A stretch of DNA of 64,000 nucleotides from Tilletiopsis washingtonensis (taxonomy: Eukaryota > Basidiomycota > Exobasidiomycetes > Entylomatales): assembly GCF_003144115.1 (NCBI RefSeq), contig NW_020312011.1, positions 173,937 through 237,936 on the forward strand. Reading direction: 5' to 3'. A model generated the notes under the pieces. That model made no database searches. It worked only from the letters and a program-made list of their open reading frames with translations, and was not told the origin of the DNA. Within the stretch, counting starts at the first letter, position 1. Each line of letters begins with the position of its first letter. The translations under genes and the position numbers were made by a program. This document shows, in pieces, positions 55,234 through 64,000 of this stretch.

Positions 55234-57323
55234 ATGGCGCAGCCGCCGACGAAGCGCAAGGTGAGTGCGCAGCGATGGCTGGACCTCTGGCTGGGGCGCG
55301 TCTCGATGGCGAACGACCGCCGGGCGAGCAGGCGGAGGCCCGCAGTGCTGTCCGCAGTAGGAGGAAGTACGTCGACTGACGCTCGTCACAGGTCATGGGC
55401 CGCATCGACCTTGCGCAGACCAGCCCTCCTCCACGTTCAGCGCCCACCGGCAGCGTGGTGCGCGCCAGCATCAACCACACGCTCTCTCCCACGGCCAGCA
55501 GTACGTATGGCGCTTCTTCTGGCGCTCCAGGCTCCGTCGGACGCAAGGCAGCACCTCGTGCACGCGTCGACATGTCCAACATCGTCGGCATGTCGCCCGT
55601 CGCTACGCCGTCACAGCCTCCAGCACCTCAGACAGGACAGGCCAGGCCTGCCTTCGCTACGCCAGAGTCTGCGCCTGCACTGCGCCGGTTCGGCTCTTCT
55701 ACCTCATCCGTCACCTCTATCAGCTCTCTCGGACCGTCTGCATTCGCCAGAGTAACGACTCCGCAAGCGACTGCCGGGCCCAGCACGCCGCGCACCAACC
55801 TCAACGGCGCAGCGGCGCATGCAGCTTCGCCAGCCTTTGTGCGCTCGCCGGTGGTGCAGGAGGAGGATGCGCAGCAATTCAGTCCGTCGAACGTCACGGT
55901 GCGCAAGGACAGACGGCGTCTCATGAATCGCAGCATCGACGCTTCCACGACGGGCTCGCCGACATTCTCCAGCGCATTCGCCGCAGAGACGGCCGGTGCA
56001 GCAGCGGGCTCGTCTACACAGGCTGCACGACGTCCGCCGAATGCAGTGCGCGGTCATGTGCGCGCCACGACGTCGCTTGCATCACCTGCGTCCTTCAACG
56101 TCACGCCTACGCCATCTCAGCCTCTACGCGCCAATGCCTTCGGGCGCAGGTCTCCGGCACATCGCAGCCGCACGCCGTCGCCGGGACCAGACGTGCCGTT
56201 GCAGCCGGGTCCGTTGCGGAGGAGTGGCCCGCTGGCTACGCCGTATGACAGCCCAGTGGCATCGACAGCGCGCAGCAGAGAGAACAGCTACAGCGCAGAC
56301 AGTGTGCCCGTCCGGCCTGCACAGGCGCCGCGGAAACTCTCAGAAGGCGCATCTACCGTCAGCTCTACGTCTGCCGGCGGCTCGTCGAGCACCAGCGCGT
56401 CCGGCCAGGGCCGCGCTATTCCTGGCGCTCAGCAGCTCTCCTTGCCACAAGCTGGCACGAGCGCATTCCCTCGCAGCCCGGGCGCGCCGTTCGCCAGCCT
56501 TATAGAGACGGGACTGCTGTCGCCGACCTCAGAGTCTGGCATGATGCTCTCGCCAGCCGAGGCCTACGAAGCAGCCGAGGCACGCGTGCACCGGCGGCTG
56601 TTGGATCTCGAGATCACCAACAAGAGCTTGCTCGTTATCAATGACGGCCTCGAGAAGACGAAGCTGCGCCAGTCAAAGGAGATCTCGGACCTGCGGCGGC
56701 GCCTGCGAGACGGGCGCTTCGCTGTCGGCGCCGGCGGCCTGGGCAGCGCGATGGGACTCAGCGGTCCGCACGAGGAGCTGGAGGATGACGACGACGACTT
56801 CGAGGATGCCGAAGAGGGCGCCGAGGAGGATCCGGAGCTCGAAGCAAGCCATCAGCGCTGCAACACTCTCATCAACAACCTGCTCGCGCAAGCACGCGCC
56901 TCGATCGTCTCGCGCTACGAAGAGGAGGCCAAGAAGGGCGGCAATCGCGTGCTGCATCCGATTGAGATGCGCGAGCTCGAAGAGCAGCGCCTCAAGGAGC
57001 AAGACGAGCTGGCTGCAGACCAGACGGCCGATCAGACGGACACGGCCGATTCGACGCGCCTGCTGTCCTCGGATAGCGCAGAGACGAGCGTGATGGAGAG
57101 CAGCAGCAGCATCGAGGACCTGTCGCATGCGTCAGGCACCGCACTCGCAGTGGCTGGCGACACGTCACAGCTGTCCAACGACGACGGCGACTCCACATCG
57201 ATGTCGCTTAGCTCGTCCATCGTCTCGCTCGACTCGGCCGACACCGCATCCGACGCGACGGAGACGCAGGAAGAGCCGCCGCTGGCGCCCAGCAGCGAGG
57301 CTGGCGACGTGTCCATAGACTGA
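55234..57323 (+). CDS. Fungal coiled-coil protein of unknown function
   Basis: Exon 1 is only 27 nt (55234-55260, MAQPPTKRK); a 131-nt intron with a CTGAC branch site leads to exon 2 (55392-57323), giving 652 aa. Residues up to about 385 are Ser/Thr/Pro/Ala-rich and disordered with many SP/TP sites. Then comes a well-ordered segment AEARVHRRLLDLEITNKSLL with NDGLEKTKLRQSKEISDLRRRL, a coiled coil of a type I associate with uncharacterised fungal proteins. It is followed by an acidic patch, a helix around CNTLINNLLAQARASIVSRYE, and a Ser/Asp-rich acidic tail. No catalytic motif or membrane segment. The role is unknown; a cytoskeletal or cell-cycle scaffold would fit the composition, but nothing proves it. 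Confidence 0.75.
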
Positions 57324-57502
57324 CTGAGGCGCCGCTGTCCGCCCGCACATACTTACTCCCGGCGCAACGCACACGCGCCAAGACTCAAATGATACCACGA
57401 TCCACATTACACATCGTACAGAGGCGCAGAATACAGAGGAAGCAGCGACGGGTCCAGAGCAGGGAGGAAGAGGAGGCACGCGACATCCGGCCAGCGCTGC
57501 GG

Positions 57503-60500
57503 CTAGCCCGTGATCTGCCGTTGCCGCATGCTCAGCGGCGTGGCTGGCACGAGAGTGGCCGTGGACGCCCGGCCAGCTCCACGCATGTCGACCATCTTGG
57601 AGGACATGGCCGAGCCGGGCACGGCCGAGCGGCGCATGCCCGGCGTGCTGGCCACCGAGCCTGGCGGCGGCAACGGCGGCGCGTGCATGTCCGAGTTGTC
57701 GATGGCCAGTGAGCGGCTGCGGCCGCTCGTCTTCCAGACACCGCAGAGGCGCTGGCTGCGCTCGAACATGTCGTTGCGGTGGCTGATGACGACGAATTGC
57801 GCCGGGTTGGCGCCCGAGGAGCTGCGCGAGGCGACGATCGACGAGATGACCGAGACGTTCTTGAAGTCGAGCGCCGCATCCACCTCGTCGAGCACGTACA
57901 GCGGCGTCGGCGCAAAGGCGTGCAGCGCAAAGACGAGCGCCAGCGAGCTGAGCGTCTTCTCGCCGCCGGACAGGTTCGAGATGTGCTTCCAGCTCTTCTT
58001 GGGCGGCATGACGCTGAACAGGATGCCCTCGCTGAACGGGTCCATGCTGTCGACAAGCTGCGGAAGCGTGTCAGAGGGCAGCAGAGGGACGCCAGCGCAC
58101 CTGCGCGACTCACCTCCAACTCAGCGTTGCCGCCCAGCGTGATCGTCTGGTACATCTCCTTGAGCTTGGCCGAGATGAGGCTGAAGCCGGCCATGAATGC
58201 CTCGAGGCGCTGCTTGCGCAGGTCGTCGTGCACGCGCTTTGCCTCGTCGCGCGCCGCAGTCGTCTCCTCGAGGTCGCGGGCACGCGAAGCGAACTCGAGC
58301 TCGCGCTTGCGGTACTCCTCGAGCACGGCGACGTTGCCCATGCCCTTCTGCACTTGCTCTGCGATTGGGATGGGACGTCAGCATGAGCCGGCGCTGCAGA
58401 TGTGCTGGCGGCTTACCTTCGTACAGGACGATCTCGGCCTTGATGCCCTCCTTGTCGATGCCACGCAGCTCGTCGGGCGGATACTCTTGCAGAGCCAGGT
58501 CTTCGTCCACATCGTCATCGCTCTCCTCGGCATCGGCTGAGCCCTCGCGGCTCTTCTTGCCGGAGCGAGGCTTGGCGTCGTTCCCTGGCCCACCGACAGT
58601 GCTGTCGGCCTCGTCCTCAACGGCCGGGGCAGGCGAGGCAGCCTTGCTGCCCTCCTCGCCCTCCTCCTCCTCGAGATCAGACTCGATGCGGTGCAGGCGC
58701 AGCTGGACGTGCTTGTCCTGCCAGTGCTGCAGTCGCTTCTCGTTGTCAGCGAGCGCGCGCTGATTGTCGTCGAGCTTCTGCTTGAGCTCCATCTATGGGG
58801 TCGAGTCAGCAGCGGTGCGGCTCGCCTGCGCCCAACATCGCTCACTTCAAGCTTGCGGAAGGCATTTGCCGACCCAGCGTGCGAGTCGAGCTGCGACTTG
58901 ACCTCGTCCTTGGCCTCGCGCTTGGCCTCCATGGCCTCCTGCGCCTCCTCGACCTTGCTCCGCTCGCTCTCGAGGGTCGCAGACCGGGAGCGGATGGACT
59001 CGAGCAGCTCAGCAAGCTCATCCTCCATGCCCTCGAGGGACGCGGTGTTCGTGGCGATGGCCTTCTCGAGCTTCGTGATGTCCTTCTCAGCCTTGGCCTT
59101 GGCCACCTCGGCCTTGGTCGTCCGCTCGCTGCCCAGCTCGATCATCTCCTTGATGCCATCAACCTTGCTCTTCTGCGTGCGCAGACGGACACCACCGGCC
59201 TCGAGAATCTTCTCCTGCAGCGCCTCGATGTCCGACTCGATCGCCGACGACTTCTCGCTGAGCTTCTCAAGCTCCTCGTCCAGCGCCTCGAGCTGCACGT
59301 CGAGCTCCTCGATGCGGTCGGCATCGGCATCGTCTGGGCCGCTTGCGGACCTGCGGCAAGGTGTTCAGTGTCTGCTGCTGCACCAGTCGGTCGGTCAACT
59401 CACTGCAGCTCTGCGACCCGCTTCTTAGCCTCCTGCACACGGCGCTCGCCAATGCCGAGGTCCATCGCGACCTTCTCCAGCTCGACCTCAATTTGCGGCA
59501 CGCGCTGACGCTGCGACTCGAGCAGGGCCTGCATCTCCTGCAGTGCCTGAGAGTGGCTGCGAAGTGCCTCCTCGGCCGCGTCGCGCTCCTTCTCCAGGCG
59601 CACGACTTGCTCCGGCGTCACGTCGTCGGCTGCGAACGTGGAGCTCATCGCACCGCGGGCGACACGCGCACCACCGCCAGACATTGTGCCGCTCTTGTCG
59701 ATGAGCTGGCCATCGAGCGTCACGACTCGCCAGCGCTGGGCGCCGTATGCAATGCGGTTGGCGTGCGCGAGGTCGCGCGCAACGAGGGTGTCGCGCAGCT
59801 GGTGGTAGAAGGCCGCGGCGAAGCGGGCATCCTTGGGCTTGACGAGGTCGAAGAGGCGCGGCACATTCTCCGGCGTCTGGATCGGCGCCATGCTCGACTT
59901 GGGCAGGCTGTTGAGAAGGATGAAGTTCGCCCGGCCGAGGTTGTTGCGGCGCAGATGCTCGATGCATGCTTGGCCGGTCTCGACGCCCTCGACGACGAGA
60001 TTGTCCAGGCCAGGGCAGGCAGTGCTGATCGCGACGTCGTACTGGTCGTCGATGACGCCGAGGTTGCCCAGGCGGCCGTGGAAGCCCCTGAGCATGCCGA
60101 GGTCCGCCTGGCGTGTGAGTGCATTGAGCACCTCGCCGCGCGACCGGTTCGAGGTGGCCGAGGACTTTGCCTCGTCCGCCTTGGTCCGCGCAGAGCGAGC
60201 CTTGCTGCGCAGCTCCGTCTCCTGCGCAACCATGCCGTCGACCTGCTTCTCGCCGCGCAGCAGCTTCTTCGACAGTTCGTGCTTCTCCTTCTCGAGGCTT
60301 TCGAGCTCGTCACGCTTGGCAGCGTTGTTTGCGTCCAGCTCTGCCAGAGCCTGTTGCGCGTCTTCGGCCTCCTTGACGGCCTGGCCGGCGCGCTCGTTGA
60401 GCAGCTTGCGCTCCTCGGTCGCCACGTCGCGTGCCTTCTGCCGCTCCGAGATCTTGGCGGCCCAGGGCTGCAGCTCGCGCTGCTTCTTCTCGATGGCGGC

Positions 60501-62462
60501 GCTCAAGCCCTCGGTCTTGCCCTTCAGAGACTCGCGGATCGCGTCGAGTTCGGCCTCTTGCTTCTCGAGAGACGCCTCGAGCGCCTCGACCTCGGCCGTG
60601 ACCTTCTCGATCTCCTCCTGGGAGTCGACCGCGGTCGAGCGGGCTGCAGAGATCGCGTGTTTGTCCTGTGGTGCGCGCGTCAGCGGGGTGGAGCGAACCG
60701 AGCACCAGAGAACTCACATCGCTGAGGCTCTTGACGAGCTTCTTCTTCTTCGCGTCGAGATGCTTGCGCTTCTCCTGCAGCTGCACGTCCTCCTTCTCAA
60801 GGCGCGCGAGCTCCTTGACCACCTTGGCGGTGTCCTTGGCGATCTCATCGTACTCGCGGAGCATCTCTGCGTGCTCTGCCTCGAGCGCGTCAATCTCAGC
60901 CTTGGAGCCGGCGTGCTTCTCTGCCTCCTCAGCGCGCCGTGCCTCGATCTTCTCGATGGCTGATGTCGCTACCGACAGCTGGTCGCGGCATTCGAGCATG
61001 TACACTTGCCAGAGTGCCGACTGGCGCTGCGTCAGCTCGTTCTGGTTGCGCAGGAACTCCTCGGCCTCGCGCTTCTTCGACTCGAGGCTCTCCTTCTCGC
61101 GCTGCGTGATCTTGAGCCGGCCGAGGCGCTCGGCGCGCACCTCGTTGGCGGCGTCGACCTTGGCCGCTGCCTCGTCGATCGGCGTCTTGAACTCGCTCGT
61201 GCCAATGATGTCCTCGAGGTACTCCAGCAGGCCCTCGTCGTGCTCCGTCTTGGCCTTGGGCGGCATCTGCGCGATGCTCTCGACCTCGCCCTGCAGAATG
61301 AGGAAGCGCTTGTGGTCGAGGTCGATGCCGCGCGCGCGCAGCAGGTTGCGCACTTCGGTGAAGGTGCTCTTTGAGTTGTTGAGCGAGTAGACCGACGAGT
61401 TGTTGCGGTACGCCGTGCGCGACACGACAAGCTTGCTGCCCGGCACGACCTTGTAGGCGTCCGGACCGGGCTGCGAACAGCGCAGTGAGCAGTCGGCTGA
61501 CAGGCATGCTACAGGCCACTCACCAAGTCGACGATCTCGCGGAACCAGACCTCCACTGTGCAGCTCGGCAGGTTGTCTCTGCCCTCGCTGTGGTGGATGA
61601 GCTCGCTGAGCTTGCCCTGTCTCATCTTGTTGGCGCGCCAGCCAAACACGAAGAGCATCGCGTCGATCACGTTCGACTTGCCCGAGCCGTTCGGCCCGAC
61701 CACAGCAGAGAAGCTCTTGTGGAACGGGCCGATCGTCTGCGAGCCGCCGTAGGACTTGAAGTCCTTGAGCACCATCTTGTGGATGACCAGGCGCGTCTTG
61801 GGCGCCTCGACGACCACGGGCGCGGGCGTGCGCGCCACCGAGAACGGCGTGCCAGCAACTGTGCGCGGCGTAGAGGGCACGCGTGGTGTCTGCGGCACTC
61901 CGCCAGGTGCTGAGCGGTAGCCCTGACTGGCAGACGAGTACTGTGACGAGCCGGACGGGATCCTCTGCGATGAGGAGGGCACACGCGAGCCCGACGGCAC
62001 CCGCGAGCCGCTGGGCTGCGCCGCACGCTGCGAGGCCGCGGCCGGAGGCGCATTCTCGGGCGTCTTGGGCCCAGCTGCGACCGAGCTGGCCGCACGGGGC
62101 GCTGCGACAGGCAGCGATGCGGTCGGCGTGTGCGGGCTGCCGGCCGCGTCGGGCGTCGGCGTCACGCCGTCCCGCGCCCGTGCTGCGCTGACTGGCGCTC
62201 TCCGCGGTGCCCGTACGGCGGCCGCCTTCTTGGCCCGCGGAGCAGACTCCTCCTCCCGGAACGTCTCCTCATCGTCCTGCTCGTCTGCCTCCTCCTCGTC
62301 GTCGCTGTCGCTCTCGACCACCTTCTTGGCGCGGCGCGTGGCCGCGGCGGCTGGCCGGGCGGCGCGCGTGCTCCGCGCCGGGGCTGCCTCCTCCTCGTCC
62401 GAGTTCGACGGGCGCGCAGCACGAGTGCGCGATGTTGCCGCAGCGGCGCGACGGGGCGGCAT
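57503..62462 (-). CDS. SMC4: Condensin subunit SMC4
   Basis: ATPase arm of condensin that compacts mitotic chromosomes with SMC2. A disordered N-terminus of about 220 residues holds many TP sites (candidate CDK targets). Then Walker A VVGPNGSGKSNVIDA (about 255), SMC4-type VVSRTAYRNNSSVYSLN and LEDIIGTSEFKTPI, a first coiled coil, the hinge (GFHGRLGNLGVID, about 755), a second coiled coil, signature NLSGGEKTLSSLAL (about 1385), Walker B LYVLDEVDAALD and VVISHRNDMFE. Exons: 62462-61524, 61470-60718, 60665-59404, 59350-58846, 58792-58417, 58358-58114 and 58057-57503, giving 1544 aa. An acidic loop interrupts the second coiled coil near residue 1180. An ACGCGT box lies 64 bp upstream of the start. 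Divergent from TFB2. Confidence 0.96.
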
Positions 62463-62525
62463 GGTGGGTGTTGGAGTGGTGGTGAGGAGAAAGGCCTAGG
62501 TGTGCGCCGCCGCCTCACGCACTCA

Positions 62526-62531
62526 ACGCGT
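62526..62531. promoter_or_regulatory. ACGCGT (MCB-like) site between SMC4 and TFB2
   Basis: A palindromic MluI cell-cycle box lies in the 284-bp divergent promoter, 64 bp upstream of the SMC4 ATG. MBF binds this sequence at G1/S genes in other fungi. The 6-mer is not rare in GC-rich DNA, so support is weak. Confidence 0.25.
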
Positions 62532-62746
62532 CGAGGTGCGCGGCGCTGCAAGCAGCGTGTGTTGCTCTCGAGGCCGAGGCCGAGGCGCCGCGCCGCGCGC
62601 CGGTGTCACGTGCAGCGCCCGCGCGCTGCATGCCCTCACGCCGCACTGGCCAACGCTTCTTCTCACTACGACCCACTCACCCTCTCCTGCGCTGTCAACA
62701 GTTTCGCACCCCACACGCCTGTACCGGAGACCTGCATATCGGGCAG

Positions 62747-64000
62747 ATGGCCGCCTCAGTGCGCGGCACGCCGGCCAAGGGCGCCGCGGCGGGCGGTGCG
62801 GGCGCGGCAGGGTCCTCGTCAGCCGTCGGACAGGACTCCATCAATGCCTTCCTCGACCGGCAGCCGCAGACGACGCTCAGCCGCCTCTACCAGCGGCCCG
62901 CCAACTGTCTCGCCGTGTTCCGTCTGCTGCCTACGCTGGCGCGCCAGCAGATCATGGCGCTGCTCTTCCTCGACGCGCCGTTGCCCGTCAAGGAGGCCAG
63001 TGTGTGGATTCGCAGCGAGGGACGCAAGCCATACGAGGCGGCCATGGCGCGTCTCGACACGCTTGGCATCGTGCGTGTCAAGAACGAGAAGCTGTTCATA
63101 AGCAGCGTGTTCTGCGAGAACATGCGGCGGGCGCTGACTGGCGGGTGAGTGACTCCGCGGGTGGCAGGAGAGCCAGAGGAGCGCTGAGCTAGGAAGCGCA
63201 TTTGAGAGGTTTAGGGAGGGCGAGTGCTGACCTGTGCTCTGCAGCGGCGATCATCGGTCCTTCGGCGTGCCTTGCGATACGGAGGACAAGAATGCAGTGT
63301 CGGTCGCCTTCCTCGACGACTACGCGCGCGTGCGGTGGGAGGCCATCCTGCACTACATGGTCGGCACCGACGGCGCCGACACGCCGCGGCCGCCGGTGCT
63401 GTATCTGCTGCGCATGTCTGGCCTGATGCAGTACGCCTCCTCGAAGCATCCGGACGACAGCGACCTGACGATCACGTCGCGCGGCTTCCAGTTCCTGCTC
63501 GAGGACGTCAACACGCAGCTGTGGGATCTGTTCCTCTCCTACCTCGCCATGGCAGACGCGCGGCACATGGACCTCGTCGACGTGCTCTCCTTCCTCTTCA
63601 TGCTCGGCAGTCTGCAGCTCGGGCAGGACTACTCGACGGAAGATCTGCCCGACACGCAGCTGCACATGCTCGAGGACTTCCGCGACTACGGCCTCATCTA
63701 CCAGCGCAAGAGCAGCAGCCGCCGCTTCTATCCCACGCGCCTGGCCACGACGCTGACGAGCAGCGCCACGCCGCTCGTCGGCGGCGAGGGCGGCAATGAG
63801 GAGCGCGGCTTTGTGATCCTCGAGACGAACTACCGTGTGTACGCGTACACGAGTGAGTTGCGTCTGTTGCGAAGCTGCCCATCGACTGACAGCGAGCACC
63901 TAGGCAACCCACTGCGCATCAGCGTGCTCAGCCTGTTCGTGACGCTCAAGGCGCGCTTCCCGAACCTCGTCATGGGCACGATCAACCGCAACAGCGTCAA
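62747..64000 (+). CDS. TFB2: TFIIH subunit TFB2/p52 (C-terminus cut by right edge)
   Basis: TFB2 is a core TFIIH subunit that stimulates the XPB helicase in transcription initiation and nucleotide-excision repair. Family blocks: NAFLDRQPQTTLSRLYQRPA, LLFLDAPLPVKEASVWI, WEAILHYMVGTDG, SGLMQYASSKHPDDSDLTIT, RGFQFLLEDVNTQLWDLFLSY and FVILETNYRVYAYTSNPLRI. Exons so far: 62747-63144, 63245-63852 and 63904 onward, in frame, with the last 97 nt running off the window. The ATG at 62747 (MAASVRGTP) is chosen because the open frame upstream has no family similarity. About 367 residues are visible; the XPB- and TFB5-binding C-terminus lies outside. Confidence 0.94.

Noticed and set aside
59343-60963. 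460- and 376-codon + strand frames
   Set aside because: Antisense to the SMC4 coiled-coil exons.
1-64000. tRNA, rRNA, transposon, virus-derived or CRISPR features
   Set aside because: I looked for B-box-like motifs, long terminal or inverted repeats, transposase or reverse-transcriptase motifs and regularly spaced repeats outside the DHODH tail; none was convincing.

Overview
The window is protein-coding nuclear DNA of a fungus. Every recognisable gene is eukaryotic and fungal in type, and most are split by many short introns (mostly 50-100 nt). These introns have GTGAGT/GTGCGT donors, a branch site of the form CTGAC shortly before the acceptor, and CAG/TAG acceptors. The high GC content and this intron style suggest a basidiomycete, probably Ustilaginomycotina/Exobasidiomycetes. 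That placement is inference; no marker in the window proves it. I found no rRNA or tRNA gene, transposon, viral remnant or CRISPR array.

There are 21 genes; the two at the edges are cut. From left to right: ER/Golgi alpha-1,2-mannosidase (-, cut), recyclin-1 F-box/Sec10-like protein (+), malate synthase (-), glycoside hydrolase family 2 enzyme (+), an orphan Ser/Gln-rich protein (-), an orphan protein (+), mitochondrial pyruvate carrier MPC2 (-), mitochondrial release factor MRF1 (+), 8-oxoguanine glycosylase OGG1 (-), N-terminal methyltransferase NTM1 (+), a mitochondrial membrane P-loop ATPase (-), meiotic helicase HFM1/MER3 (+), UDP-glucose dehydrogenase (-), trifunctional C1-tetrahydrofolate synthase (-), dihydroorotate dehydrogenase with a giant LEA-like tail (+), a probable Mediator subunit 8 (-), RBM25-like splicing factor (+), CCR4 deadenylase (-), an orphan coiled-coil protein (+), condensin SMC4 (-), TFIIH subunit TFB2 (+, cut).

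Gene order is almost perfectly strand-alternating: 19 of 20 neighbouring pairs lie on opposite strands. Genes therefore sit in divergent pairs sharing one upstream region and convergent pairs with short shared 3' ends. The one break (UGD1/ADE3) coincides with an unexplained 2.0-kb gap at 36344-38375. Other large gaps are 15228-18008, 54066-55233 and 8503-9563.

The most unusual object is the dihydroorotate dehydrogenase at 42635-47022. Its frame runs on without a stop or methionine for about 880 residues of alanine-rich, LEA/apolipoprotein-like helical repeats, including eight tandem 29-residue units. Other notable points: a 4-nt exon followed by a GC-AG intron in HFM1; two in-frame starts in C1-THF synthase that would give mitochondrial and cytosolic forms; a cluster of SUMO-consensus sites in OGG1; a CVIA farnesylation box on recyclin; and several microexons. 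All gene models were spliced by eye from the sequence, keeping frame across each junction; none is confirmed by transcripts.
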